Assembly: GCA_021234155.1 (NCBI GenBank) | Contig: JAJEKV010000212.1 | Location: 124,001-188,000, forward strand | Origin: Isoetes taiwanensis | Taxonomy: Eukaryota; Streptophyta; Lycopodiopsida; Isoetales; Isoetaceae | Direction of reading: 5' to 3' | Length of the DNA: 64,000 nucleotides | Shown: in pieces, positions 35,224-45,610 of the stretch | Layout: the number at the start of each line of letters is the position of its first letter | Position numbering within the stretch: the stretch's first letter is position 1 | Position numbers and translations under genes: made by a program | Notes under the pieces: model-generated | Seen by the model: only the letters and a program-made list of their open reading frames with translations | Databases searched by the model: none | What the model was told of the DNA's origin: nothing

Positions 35224-35421
35224 TTCCCCCTTAATGGGCACACCAATCCATTCCAGCCTGCACCACAATCCACATGCTCCCCTTCTCGGGCAGCTCCCCT
35301 CCTCGGGCAACTCCACCACTGCGGGAGTTGGGCTTTCCACTGACCAAGCTTTACTCATTCTCACCCCCTATACCACTTGGGACTATCCCGGTGCGGTGAA
35401 GCACCCTCTACTTGGGACCAT

Positions 35422-35434
35422 GGCTCTGATATCA
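35422..35434 (-). promoter_or_regulatory. TRIM primer-binding site
   Basis: Minus strand TGATATCAGAGCC directly after the LTR end CAACA. The common plant site, complementary to initiator tRNA-Met, is TGGTATCAGAGC; there is one difference. Confidence 0.7.
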
Positions 35435-35606
35435 TGTTGAGAAATGAGCCTTCTATGATTGGGTGGACAGGCTGGGGATCGAACCCAGGACCCCTTGCTT
35501 GCAAGTCAAGTACTCTACCACTGAGCTACCGACCCTTTAATGGCTTTCGGCACTCTTCCACTGAGTCATTCTTCATATGTGCCCATTACACTACAACATT
35601 CCAACA
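35435..35606 (-). repeat. TRIM LTR (5' on minus strand), 172 bp
   Basis: About 90% like the other LTR by eye. Contains the tRNA-like unit at 35464-35535. Confidence 0.8.
35464..35535 (-). tRNA. tRNA-Ala(TGC)-like sequence in TRIM LTR, copy 2
   Basis: Better preserved than copy 1: full cloverleaf with box A TAGCTCAGTGGTAGAG, anticodon stem pairing CTTG/CAAG around loop CTTGCAA, T stem CTGGG/CCCAG with loop TTCGATC, and acceptor arms GGGTCGG / CCTGTCC with one mismatch. It lies wholly inside the LTR. Confidence 0.6.
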
Positions 35607-35696
35607 CCCCCCTTAATGGGCACACCAATCCATTCCAGCCTGCACCACAATCCACATGCTCCCCTCCTCGGGCAACTCCACCACTGCGGGAGTTGA

Positions 35697-35956
35697 ATTT
35701 TTAGTATTCAAGCAGCAAATCCACATGATCAAAGGATGATCTGCCATGGGCTTACAACAATGGCGAGGCCTGCACTCACAAACCCTAAAAAAAGGAATTC
35801 GACCCTTGCATGCAGAGGGTAAGCATCTGCTCATAAGAAGAAGAAAAAAATACAAGGGGCTAGACCATTGGAATATGTCATTAATAACTAAAATTGTGTA
35901 TGTGTGCTCTAGATGTACAGATTAATAGGCCTCTGCAATACGCCCATCAAATCATA
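35697..35956. repeat. 259-bp direct repeat, right copy
   Basis: See 34786-35044. It joins the truncated second TRIM internal region at 35696/35697. Confidence 0.9.
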
Positions 35957-36009
35957 CGAAAACCATAGCAAAAAACATACAAAAATACAAAAGAAACCCC
36001 CTGTTATTG

Positions 36010-36343
36010 CGACGCTGCTATCGGCTCCCCAAACTGACTAGAGCAACCAGGAGGATTCACTTGGGCGAATTCTTTAAGCCATAGAAGGATTCGCTTGAGT
36101 GAATCCTCAGGATTCACTTAAGTGAATCCCCCAATCAAATCACCCTAAAAAGCTCTACAGCAGGCCTATAAAAGTGCAATCAAAGCATGCAGTGGGCCTA
36201 TAAACTGACACCTGCCACTAGGAGGATTTGCTTGAGTGAATCCTCCAAGCCAAGGAGGATTCGCTTGTGTGAATCCTGAGGATTCGCTTGAGTGAATCCT
36301 CCTTGGCTGCTCTAATCAATTTAGGGAGCCAATAAAGTGGGCG
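36010..36343. mobile_element. MULE-type MITE, 334 bp, with 9-bp target duplication
   Basis: Flanked by CTGTTATTG at 36001-36009 and 36344-36352. Ends are imperfect inverted repeats of about 36 bp (GGCTCCCCAAACTGACTAGA left; GGCTCCCTAAATTGATTAGA from the right on the other strand). The interior holds six palindromic units of AGGATTCGCTTGAGTGAATC type. A related site without the element exists at 61048-61105. Non-coding. Confidence 0.8.
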
Positions 36344-36366
36344 CTGTTATTGTGCTACATATTTAT

Positions 36367-36612
36367 GTTGCCTTCATAATTTAACTTTTTTTCATATTGC
36401 CTTCTTTGAATGATTCACATTCTTAGAATATTTGGTAATTTGCATCTCAATCCTTTGCTTATAACATAAGCGCATTATTTACCATGTCTAAATTACTATT
36501 ACATCTCTCTTTACTAATTTAAAGAAAAATCTTTAAAGCCCACACTTTTGCGCATAACACATAGCACATATTAGCTACATGGAGGCTAATGTCCTTGTTT
36601 TAGCTCTTGGAA
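36367..36612. repeat. Direct repeat left of LINE
   Basis: Aligns with 39678-40172 (AGCTACATGG, GTCCTTGTTTTAGCTCTTGG and others); the right copy has about 220 extra bases near 39790-40015. Confidence 0.6.
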
Positions 36613-36619
36613 CTTATAG

Positions 36620-39600
36620 TTGTTAATGTGATATGACATGCTCCCATGTCCATCCTCTAATAGTGTTTTTGAGATTCTTACTTTCTTTTTTATGTTGCCT
36701 GGCACGGAACAGTAGGTGAGATTTGACCCTCTCGCAGATGATGTGTTGCAGCTGAGCCCTTCAGCAGGAGCATGGCCACGGGCATCATCTGACATTCAGG
36801 TCTCGCGCTACAGGAGGCATAGTGGCCATCCTCCAGCTAGCACACTTGTAGGCAGGGGAACCAGGGAGGTGGGTCCAACATGGTAGACTATGTATTGGTG
36901 GCCGAGCAGGACATGCATCTCGTCAAATATTTTCGAGTGGGAACAACTGGAGGGAATGAGGAGGTGGACTCAGACCACGTGCAAACTCTACTTGTAGCTA
37001 GCTTGGCAAGTTGCTCCAGACGCCTGTCCAACACCTCCTCGTATGCCCCAGCTCAGACTGGACTATGAGCGCGCTCCTACTTACTCCCAAATGCTTACGG
37101 AGGATCTGGCAAGCATCTCACAATGCTCAACGCTGGAGCAGCCGGCAGGCTCATTGACGTCCTCGAGGCTGCTGCTGAGAGGTGTTTTGGGAGAAATCGC
37201 CTCAGGTCGAGAACTACCACGCCTTTCCACGTAACCAGTGGTTCGATGCTGAGTGCAAAGAACGCAAATACTGGCTCCCCCAAGTCACAGACCTGCTCTA
37301 CGCTCGGATGCAGTGAAGCAATACCGCACTTTCCTTAAGATTAGAAAGGCTAGGTACATTGCGGCCCGTCAACAGGAAAAGTTCTTCCTCCTGGAACGTC
37401 ATCCCAGGACATTCTGGCAGAGAATGCTCAGGAGGCCAGCGCCGCCCACAAGAAACATCACTCCAGATCAGTGGAGGCATACCTGCAGCAGCTCTACAAT
37501 CCTGAGGGGGCACGAGCGGCATTACTCCCCCCAGCAGGGCCCCGTACTAGAAATCACGGAGGTGGAGGTAGCATAGGGGCTGCAACATCTAGCCAATGGA
37601 AAAGCACCAGACCTTAATGGCATGCAGGCAGAGTTGCTCAAGCGGGCAGGACCATCCATCACGCCAGTACTGACAGACATGTTCAACAAGGCATTGCGGG
37701 AAGGTTTTTCCCCGCAATGGACCACTAGCAAGGTTGTCCCAATCTATAAGGCAGGAGACACGCATTGCCCGGCCAATTACTGGACCATCATGATAAGCTC
37801 AGTGTTTGCAAAGCTTCTTGCCGGGATCCTCGAGCGGCAATGACAAGATGGGCAGAGGCAGCAGGAGTCCGGGCACTCACACAGGCAGGATTCAGGCCGA
37901 GGCACTCAACCATAGATCATATCTTTACGCTGCGGACTCTGGTTGAGGACAACAGGAACCGTCGGCAAGATCTATATTGCTGCTTCCTAGACTTCACCAA
38001 GGCTTTTGACACTGTGCCTCGGGAAAAGCTATGGGCAAGATTGCAGCAGTTAGACAATCTCTGTCGAACTACAGAACGCAGTGTATATGTTATTTGAGAC
38101 ATGCATCGGCCAGCTGCAAACATCGGACCGACCATTCGAGAGCAGTATCAGCGTCCGCCAAGGATGCCCTCTCTCTCCCACACGATTCGGCCTTTACATT
38201 GATCAGCTGGAGAGATGGCTCGTTGATAATGGAGGCACTGGGGCTCACCTCCTACACCAGATGATCAAGCAGCTGATCTATGCTGACAATGTGGACCTCC
38301 TAGCACACACTCAGGCAGACATGCAATGCCATCTCGATGCCCTGGACACATTCTGCCAGGAGACTGACATGCGTGTCAACTTAGCCAAAACCAAGGTGGT
38401 TCTGATATCGTCCGCACGCCAGCCACGGCCTCCAATCCTCACTTATCGTGGCCAAAATGTTGAAATGGTGCCCGCTTACAATTATTTGGGGGTGTGAATT
38501 ACCGTCGGCCATGAACTGGGACAATTCCATCTGGCTGCGAGCTGCAGCAGGTTGGAAGGCACTCTATGCAATGGAGAACAATAGTCACAAGGCAGAGCTG
38601 TATGATTGGACCCATTAATCGCACCTATTTAAGGTGCTAGTAGAACCTGTGCTTTTGTAGGGGGTCGAGATCTGGGGCCCAGTGATTTCCCTCGCTACTT
38701 GGAATGACTTGGAGCAGGTGCAGAAAGCTTTCTTGGCACAGGCCATAGGGGTGAAGTCCACAGTCCCATACCAGATCCTGCTGCAGGAAACAGGTTACTT
38801 GCCTCTTCAAAGGGGCCCTCGACAGACACATCGTCTACTTCCAGAAGGTGGTCACAGCATGGACGATGCTCGTCTCCCCAACCTTGCTTATACTGTGGCA
38901 ATGGGGCCTCAACGCCTAAAAGTCTGCTGGCGGGAAAAGAGAGCTCAGTGGCTGGCCAGATGGAATGTGCAGGAGCACAAGTGCATCCAAGTGCAAATGG
39001 AGGCAGATCGTCGCAGCCTCAGACAGTACCTTGACGCATGCTTCCTCAGTAAGCTATGGGATGCCCGCATTCTTGAACAGGTCAAGATGGCACATTATCA
39101 ATGCCACATAAATCCCATGTTGGAGCGGGGCCCGCAATGCTATCTGCGCACTCGTCTACCCATGAAAAAGCGCGGATCCATTGCCTCTATCCACACAGGT
39201 GCACACCATCTCCAGATTGAGACAGGGATATGGGTCGGGGAGCTGCGTCAGGAGAGGCTTTGCCAACGTTGCCAGGTTGGAGCTGCGGAAGACGAATGCC
39301 ACACCCTTCAAAGTTGTCCAGCATATGATGACATTCGGATACACTACGTTGAGCTGGTCCGTCCCGGCCAGCCCCTGCATGAGATGCTCGGTTCAGAGGT
39401 TGGGCTCGTACATTCAAGAGATCATGGATCGCCGAGATCAGCTCGGTCCTCGGGCACTTACTTGATACATGTACATATTTCTGTCTATATTTATATTTAT
39501 ATTTGTACATTTTGACAGCAAACCTATTCCTGTCACAGTTTTTCCCCCAAACAATCCTTTAGGGCGGGAGGGGGTTTTTTAACCCGGACAGTAATACGCT

Positions 39601-39676
39601 TGCTGCACCTCCTGTTTGGGTCCCATAGGCCAATTGGTCTTCGTGGACGATAAAGATCCTATTCTATTCTATTCTT
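36620..39676 (+). mobile_element. LINE non-LTR retrotransposon, degenerate long copy
   Basis: Frames scattered over 3 kb give the endonuclease end (MVDYVLVAEQDMHLVKYF, then VDSDH), a reverse transcriptase with CFLDFTKAFDTVPREKLW (motif A), SISVRQGCPLSPTRFGLYI (motif B) and LIYADNVDLL (motif C, with D changed to N), and a C-terminal cysteine-histidine finger CQRCQVGAAEDECHTLQSC at about 39262-39318. The longest frame is 38682-39515. The 3' end has the structured module at 39530-39591, the tail GTCCCATAGGCCAATTGGTC and (TATTC)n. Many frameshifts; the 5' limit is approximate. Confidence 0.85.
39530..39591 (+). other. Structured 3' module of the LINE
   Basis: Closing arms CTGTC / GACAG enclose TTTTTCCCCC, a G-rich run and TTTTTTAACCC. 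Same layout as 13432-13489 with a different but still pairing closing stem. Confidence 0.5.
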
Positions 39677-39677
39677 T

Positions 39678-40172
39678 AGCCTTCTTAAGATTCTTTCATG
39701 GTTTAAATTTTTTTTTATGATGCCTTCTTAGAATAATTCACATTCTTAGAGCATTTGGTATTTTGCATCTCAATCCATTGCTTAGAACGAGTCTTGGGCA
39801 TGGTAAAGATGGTTATTCTAATTGGACAATGAGAAAATTTCCATTTGAAACTAGCAGTCCACGGGAGGAAATTTTTTGTTAGGTTTTTGGGTATTTTTCT
39901 ATAAACACTGACATAAATTTCCAGTTGAAGAATTTTTTAACATCCTTGCTATTTATGGGAACATTGGGAGACTTTTAGGGTAGGCTCTAAAAGTGTCTCC
40001 AAACTCTGCTTAGTAAAAGCCATACAAATTACTACGTGTAATTACTACTAACATCTTTCTTTACTAGTAGTCTTTAAAAAAATCCATCTTTCTTGAGCAT
40101 TTTAGTGCAATCACACACGCAGCATGATATTTGGCTACATGGAAGTCAATATGTCCTTGCTTTAGCTCTTGG
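39678..40172. repeat. Direct repeat right of LINE
   Basis: Starts directly after the (TATTC)n tail; partner of 36367-36612. Confidence 0.6.
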
Positions 40173-40359
40173 ACAGAATTGAATGAAAAATAACAGTTAC
40201 AAGGATTTGCAAGCCAGGGTGGCATAAGTACCCTCACATCTATATGCTAACCATGTTCTGTACCTTTTCTCCTCTTGGATCTGCTACCATTTGGCAAATC
40301 TACAGTTTGTGTTTGAATCTGTCATCCTTCCTAAACAGAAAAATATGGAGATCTGCTTT

Positions 40360-41943
40360 TCACTGTCTAGTCATTTTGCGGTAAGCAAGGGGCAATTTTT
40401 CCCTCATCAACCAGCAGGTGACCATAAGAGCTGCAAGCAAGAAGGCACAGGCAACAGCGAGAGCTATAATGGCCACTCGAGATGATCTGTTTGATTTTGA
40501 CACACCAGTGATGGATGCAGGCAAGGAAGAAGCCAGATGAGAATTTCTGAGCTTCAAAAAACCAGAGACCTGAGGTTGAGTATTCTCAACAGTAAAGCTG
40601 CCCAAAACAGCATCTAAGAAGAAGCAAAAACTGGAACTTCTATCATACAAAAGTGCAGCACAAGAACAGTTTGACAGGCATGCACTGAGACAATGATTCA
40701 GATCAGAAACAATGTCTGGAGTGGAAAAAGAAGTAGAAAAATATGTGGTACCAGTCAGGTTAACAAAGTGATTGAAAGCCGCCTCATTCCCAGTGCAAAT
40801 CAGGGGTTCCGAAGCCGGAGCCATGCACTTGGAACTACTTTGTACATAAGTCTCTGCACTGTGAACAGAGCCCTCCGTTTGCTGAAGACATTTACATCCA
40901 TCAGACATGCTGCACAGACCATAGGCACCACAGGCTTTGGGTGCCTTACACATATTTGCAGAAGTTTGTAAAAGCTGGTATGTTTTAGACCACTCTTTCT
41001 GAACATATTGATAAACCACCATATTTCCATCAGATTCTAGCCTCACAAATTGCAGCACATTACCTGATGCACTTTGAGGGATCTGTATGGACTTAGGTTG
41101 AGCACATCCTGTATCTGCTCCAGCTACAATTACAGGTTTCTCGTATGAAATATTCATCGCACCTGGACCATACTCAAACACTGCCTGAAAGGTACTACAT
41201 GGTTCTAGAGCAGATCTTAAAGTACCCCCCTTCAAACTCCAAACATAATAAGGTTGCTGTTCCTTTGCATCAGACTTCAAATATAAAACAAGACCACTTG
41301 CTTCCATCTTTGCAGCAAAATAGCCATCTCTGGGAGATGATTTATTATAAAAGCTTATAAGCTGAGCACCTGCTTTTAATTTCTGTCCAGGCACAAGAGT
41401 GTCTGTAGGGTTATTAAAGCTTTGCCATACATTACCTGATCCGTTAAAGAAGACAAGGTTGCCAGACTCTTGCAGATCTAAACCTGTTAGATTAGATGGA
41501 GTTTCCCAGACCTTGACGCCGCTTTCATCCAGAAGAAGAAACTTTGCATGAATCTTTGCAAACATAAAAGTCGCCCCATCCCCAACAGAAGCATTCGTGT
41601 TACCTGTCCAAACAGGAACCGCCGCTGAAGCATCTGAAGAGTTTCTAAGATTTGTGCCCAAAATAACAGATAAGTAAAAATCTCCACTGCCATTTGGGTC
41701 CACAAATCCAAACCCAAAACCCTGTTCCTCGCTCAGAATCGCATTACCATCTGCATCCTGCAACAGACGATAAATGCCGCCATTCGACAAAGGGTATTCT
41801 GGCAAGCTCTTGTTGTTATTGATTGTCCAGCCTTTAGGAAATGTAAATTCCTTCGCTTTAACTCTAGCAATCAAGCACGAGCTGCTGAGCAAGATTGTAA
41901 CCCAAAAGCCGATCAACCTACAGAAAACTGAAGAAATACTCAT
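40360..41943 (-). CDS. G-type lectin receptor-like protein without kinase domain
   Basis: A 527-residue intact single-exon frame. Signal peptide at about 1-30 (hydrophobic VTILLSSSCLIA). B-lectin (bulb mannose-lectin type) region about 35-270, with LDLQESGNLVFFNGSGNVWQ and NPTDTLVPGQKLK. Cysteine-rich EGF/S-locus-like part at about 325-365 (CKAPKACGAYGLC), then a PAN/apple-like part at about 375-460 (LNHCLSACLSNCSCAALLY). One transmembrane helix at about 490-512 (IIALAVACAFLLAALMVTCW), then a short basic tail ending RKMTRQ and stop. Relatives of the SD2-5 group carry a Ser/Thr kinase after the helix; here it is absent. Many N-glycosylation sites. Probably a cell-surface protein that senses or binds carbohydrate, working with a partner kinase (inference). 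Confidence 0.88.
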   Translation of the reverse strand: MSISSVFCRLIGFWVTILLSSSCLIARVKAKEFTFPKGWTINNNKSLPEYPLSNGGIYRLLQDADGNAILSEEQGFGFGFVDPNGSGDFYLSVILGTNLRNSSDASAAVPVWTGNTNASVGDGATFMFAKIHAKFLLLDESGVKVWETPSNLTGLDLQESGNLVFFNGSGNVWQSFNNPTDTLVPGQKLKAGAQLISFYNKSSPRDGYFAAKMEASGLVLYLKSDAKEQQPYYVWSLKGGTLRSALEPCSTFQAVFEYGPGAMNISYEKPVIVAGADTGCAQPKSIQIPQSASGNVLQFVRLESDGNMVVYQYVQKEWSKTYQLLQTSANMCKAPKACGAYGLCSMSDGCKCLQQTEGSVHSAETYVQSSSKCMAPASEPLICTGNEAAFNHFVNLTGTTYFSTSFSTPDIVSDLNHCLSACLSNCSCAALLYDRSSSFCFFLDAVLGSFTVENTQPQVSGFLKLRNSHLASSLPASITGVSKSNRSSRVAIIALAVACAFLLAALMVTCWLMREKLPLAYRKMTRQ

Positions 41944-42749
41944 CGTGTTTTATTGTAAGAAGCAGCATTCACAAACAGAAACAGGAAAGCTTTCCTTGAA
42001 ATAGAGGCCACAAGTCCGGCATTACAAACAGTTTGCTTTCATGCATAGCAGCCCAGGCGACGATTGTGCCGGAAGGTTTTTGAAAATGGGCAGGCATGGC
42101 AAAAGCTTTACACGTGATAGCTTAAAGGGGGGGTCTTTTGTTTTTAGGGTTTGTTGCCTTGCATTTCCCAAGGTTTATGATTTTTTTTCTACAGATCTTT
42201 TCTTTATCTTATTTATGTTGCTACTTTGAACCCTAGAGTTTACAAGTTGCAACATTGAGTTACATGTTGCTTTCAATTACAGCTAGCTGTCTGAAAAGAA
42301 ATGTGCATGTGGTCGAAACCTTAACTAACAAGCATCTGATGCCTAAAAGAAAGGGGGGACATGCACACACTTGAGATCCTAAACAAGGGGTACTCCAAGC
42401 CTTGAATTTGGGTAGTACAATGGCTTCATGTCCGGATGGCATTGCATTTAAAGAAAAATATTGAGAGATGGCAATTATAGTATTAGAATACCCCAAATGG
42501 CATTTGTTGCTGCTAAGATATTTCAAACCCCAAATGGAAGGGCCTGAATTCGATGCCCGAGTACCCAGCACTTGCAATATTCAAGTGCCCCAACCCAATA
42601 CCCCCAACTGAGGTGCTAGATACCCCTTATCTCTACCACATTTTCTTAGGTTGCATGCTTGTGTCGCCCATGTGCAAGACGTACATAGTGGGCTATGGGA
42701 GAGAAGAAAACATGAAGAAGTAACCATTGCTTTAAGGGTCAAGATAATT
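41944..42749. other. Upstream region of the lectin gene, then intergenic DNA
   Basis: On the minus strand an AT-rich CATAAATAAG lies near 42200-42210 and could serve as a TATA element, about 260 bases before the start; this is weak evidence. Confidence 0.3.
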
Positions 42750-44290
42750 ATACCTCGGATTGGTAGACTCTGAGCAAAATAAACTGGATTCCAGAATCCC
42801 GCTACCGCTCTCCATTCTCCAGGGGCCTATTTTGCGCAAATTGGTGGTTGCCCCCGACCACCGCCGCCGGGGCCGGAGGATCCGAAGCCATCGCCTCATC
42901 TGCCGGATCTCACCAGTCGGTTTGCGCCTCCCCTCCCCCCCCCGGGGTTTCACCTACTATAAGGTGATACGCCGCGTCGTTAATCGGTCCGAAGAAAACC
43001 TCCTCAGATAAGCGCGTGTCCAACCTTCTAAACCCTTCCCCAGATACATATTAACCGGATTCCCCGGAAAACCCCTAGCCAGCCCCTATCCGTATTTATA
43101 CATACGGCTTAGGTAAAAACCCACCCTTTCACTCACACGGTATATACGCCAGAACTATGTGACATCCCCCCCCAAAGAATCCTCCGAGGCATTCAGGGCT
43201 TGGGAGCAAACCGGAGAGCCCTTCCGTTTGGGATCGGGGAACGGGCGATTTTCGCCTCGGTGGACCGCTGAATCAACCTAGGGCGGTGTGGTATCGTTGT
43301 CGGTCCTGCCGGCATAACGGTCCGGGAATCGCCATCGATTGGGTTTGCCGATGCGATCCGAGGCATCTCCGCCGTCCGTGGCGCGTGCCCATGATCCAAA
43401 TCTTCCACGACTCTCCGGGGGCATGGTATCCCAGCCCTCACGCCGCCCGGAATCCTGCGGCCGCGGATTTCGGAGTTGAGAGGCCCGGCAGAACAATCAT
43501 GGCCGCCGACGCCTGGCACCGCAGATCCTCGCCTGGCCCACCGCGACGGCCCCGATCACGTATTCCTATGATACCGGAGCACCGTGATCCACACAACGAG
43601 CAAGAGGAACATGTGGTTCGGATCACTTATTGCCAAAGAGATCCCGTGATGGCGACCCTAGGCCTATAGGGATCCCTCGCTATGGGACCGCTGCCGCCAT
43701 GCGAATCACGTGATGGGATGATTCCAAAGATAGCGATCTGGCTTTTACCGGGCCGGATCACGTATGATGGTTGATTCCGCTGGCTGCCTTTCCGCCGCGG
43801 ATCCCGGGCCGGGACCAAGGTAACCATCCTCGCCCCGGGCTTTTACCCCAAAATCCGTATGGTTAATTCCGTGGGTTGCACACTTTCTGCGGGTCAATCC
43901 GGCCGGGACCAAGGTAGTGATCCCAGAACGATCTTGCCCCTCAAACCCGTGAGGGTGCATCAACGTCGTCCATCCAACCCGACCGACAAAATTGTGGTTG
44001 TGATTGGTCCGAGTGAATAGTGGCACAAGAGCCGAACCATGGCGCCCGATCGGGGGAGAGGTTGTTTGAAGATGCGCCTGTTTGAAGATGCGCTTGTCGC
44101 GGAATGGTGGAAGTAGAGCGAACGGATGGGCTGGTAATCTACTATCCCTGCTCCATTTAAAGCGACACGATCTTAAACCAATGCGCCGAAATTATCGAGT
44201 GCAAGAGCACGTGGGCCGGTTACTTTGATCACAGCCAACTTCTATGGAACGCAGAGGAGCATTCCCTACCATCTGGTGTGCCCATGATCG
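42750..44290. other. GC-rich island, no convincing gene
   Basis: Base composition changes sharply from the AT-rich surroundings. Open frames (for example 43286-43669 plus) are arginine/proline-rich, typical of GC-rich noise. Contains the tandem repeat at 43741-43929. Confidence 0.5.
43741..43929. repeat. Two diverged tandem units of about 95 bp
   Basis: Both begin GCTTTTACC and contain ATGGTT-ATTCCG and GGCCGGGACCAAGGTA; starts at 43741 and 43839. Confidence 0.65.
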
Positions 44291-44954
44291 TTATGGTTTA
44301 TTGCATTCCCACCGGGCGTTTTGTTTGAAATCTCACTTTTAATATTGTCTTTCTATTTTGTAGCCTATATGTTGAATAGGTACATCTTGCCAGGCAACGA
44401 TGGATAGAATATGGTAGGCCCTTGCCTACAAGACAAGGGAGTTCCAAATCAGGGAACTTTAAATTGTTGGAATGTACTCTTTCACAAATGATCATACAAT
44501 AGAAGAAAGATACTAAAGCAAGAGCATCTACAGGAAGAAATGTGGGCAAAGTGGTAAGCAGCTTCCAGATTCATATGGCAGAGACCCGCCAATCGACAAC
44601 TCAATTTTTGACATTAATGTGATGGAATTGTGGAAGATACATGGTCTTACTGACACAGAAACCTTATAGGTTTTAGATCAGCTTCTGAATAAGGAAGTTT
44701 TGTAGAAAAAGAGCTCATCCATAACAGGTAGAATGTCCTTAATAGAATATTGTACTCATGTCAAGGTTGTACGCATTATGAAAACAATAGTGGAAGAGAG
44801 CTGCAGAAGTTATCTGGAGACGTCATTCTTTCAGAGATTGGCCTCCTCGATAGATATAGCATCACATAAAAAAATATGTCTTCTGGTCACATGATTTCGT
44901 CAAAAACTGGAAAGCTAAAATGAGAAGCATGTAGAGACACTTCCCGCAAAAGTC
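44291..44954. other. No gene recognised
   Basis: Short frames only, on both strands; nothing with a family resemblance. Confidence 0.35.
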
Positions 44955-45371
44955 ATGGCTGAGTTTAGAAGGAAGGTATCTATGGTGAAGAACTTGGCAG
45001 GGGATGAAGAAGCACTACTGTACTTAGTCTCCATAGGATACAAAGGCCTTTTGCCAGATACAGCCGCAGGCCTGAGGAATATTTCTCTATTTGTACTCGA
45101 TGTCCGATTTGGTAAACAAGAGAAAGATATATCAAACAAGAATTACATCAGCTTCTTTAACTCTTGCATAGGTTTGACAAAAAAGAGATACTTCACAATT
45201 TGCATGAGATGTCCGGGCGCGGAGTCTCATTTGAATGCATTAATAGTTGCACACAATTTGGAGTGCTTGAAGGTCATAAGGGATGGATGCATAGTTTATA
45301 GTGACAAAGACTCAGATTTAAGAAGGATGCAAAAATTTGCACATATTATTATCTTAATTATAATGTTTTAG
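44955..45371 (+). CDS. Hypothetical 138-residue frame, unrecognised
   Basis: Starts MAEFRRKVSMVKNLAGDEEA and has a balanced amino-acid mixture (GLLPDTAAGLRNISLFVLDV, then MRCPGAESHLNALIVAHNLE) that looks protein-like rather than random. It could be a fragment of a larger gene. The C-terminal IIILIIMF may be read-through into non-coding DNA. No function assigned. Confidence 0.25.
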   Translation: MAEFRRKVSMVKNLAGDEEALLYLVSIGYKGLLPDTAAGLRNISLFVLDVRFGKQEKDISNKNYISFFNSCIGLTKKRYFTICMRCPGAESHLNALIVAHNLECLKVIRDGCIVYSDKDSDLRRMQKFAHIIILIIMF

Positions 45372-45469
45372 TGCAAGTAATAAACCACACCCTAAAATAG
45401 ACTGCCCAGATTTTGAGTTAAACATTTAACGGTCCAGATGCCTACAACTTTCTTTTCTTCTTCTCGCTA

Positions 45470-45565
45470 GCGACTTAGAACAGGTGCAGAAGGCCTTCTT
45501 AGCACGGGCACTCGAAGTGAAATCCACGGTCCCATATCAAATTTTGTTGCAGGAGACAGGTTTCG
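45470..45565 (+). mobile_element. Short LINE fragment
   Basis: Matches 38700-38800 (CAGGTGCAGAA, AAATCCACGGTCCCATA, TTGTTGCAGGAGACAGGTT) of the 37-kb LINE. Both ends are cut off. Confidence 0.75.
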
Positions 45566-45610
45566 GACGACCAGCATGCTTTAAGCGATGTTTCTAACAT
45601 AGCAGCTTTT

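Larger units (their letters stand above)
35047..35606 (-). mobile_element. TRIM (miniature LTR retrotransposon) with tRNA-like LTRs
   Basis: On the minus strand the order is LTR (35606-35435), primer-binding site TGATATCAGAGCC (initiator-tRNA-Met type) at 35434-35422, a 211-bp internal region without coding, a purine tract (TTAAGGGGGAA) at 35224-35236, and LTR (35223-35047). Both LTRs run TGTTGG to CAACA. Part of a second internal region continues at 35607-35698, so the locus is a partly deleted tandem. It needs enzymes of other elements to move. Confidence 0.8.

Noticed and set aside
35464-35535. Functional tRNA-Ala gene
   Set aside because: The unit lies wholly inside a duplicated LTR, has stem mismatches and no independent flanks; it is better described as an LTR component.
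36010-36343. CRISPR-like array from the repeated AGGATTC units
   Set aside because: Units are palindromes of unequal spacing inside a transposon in a plant genome; spacers are not regular.
43286-43669. 127-codon gene in the GC-rich island
   Set aside because: Arg/Pro/His-rich frame overlapping others of similar length on the opposite strand; typical of GC-rich non-coding DNA.
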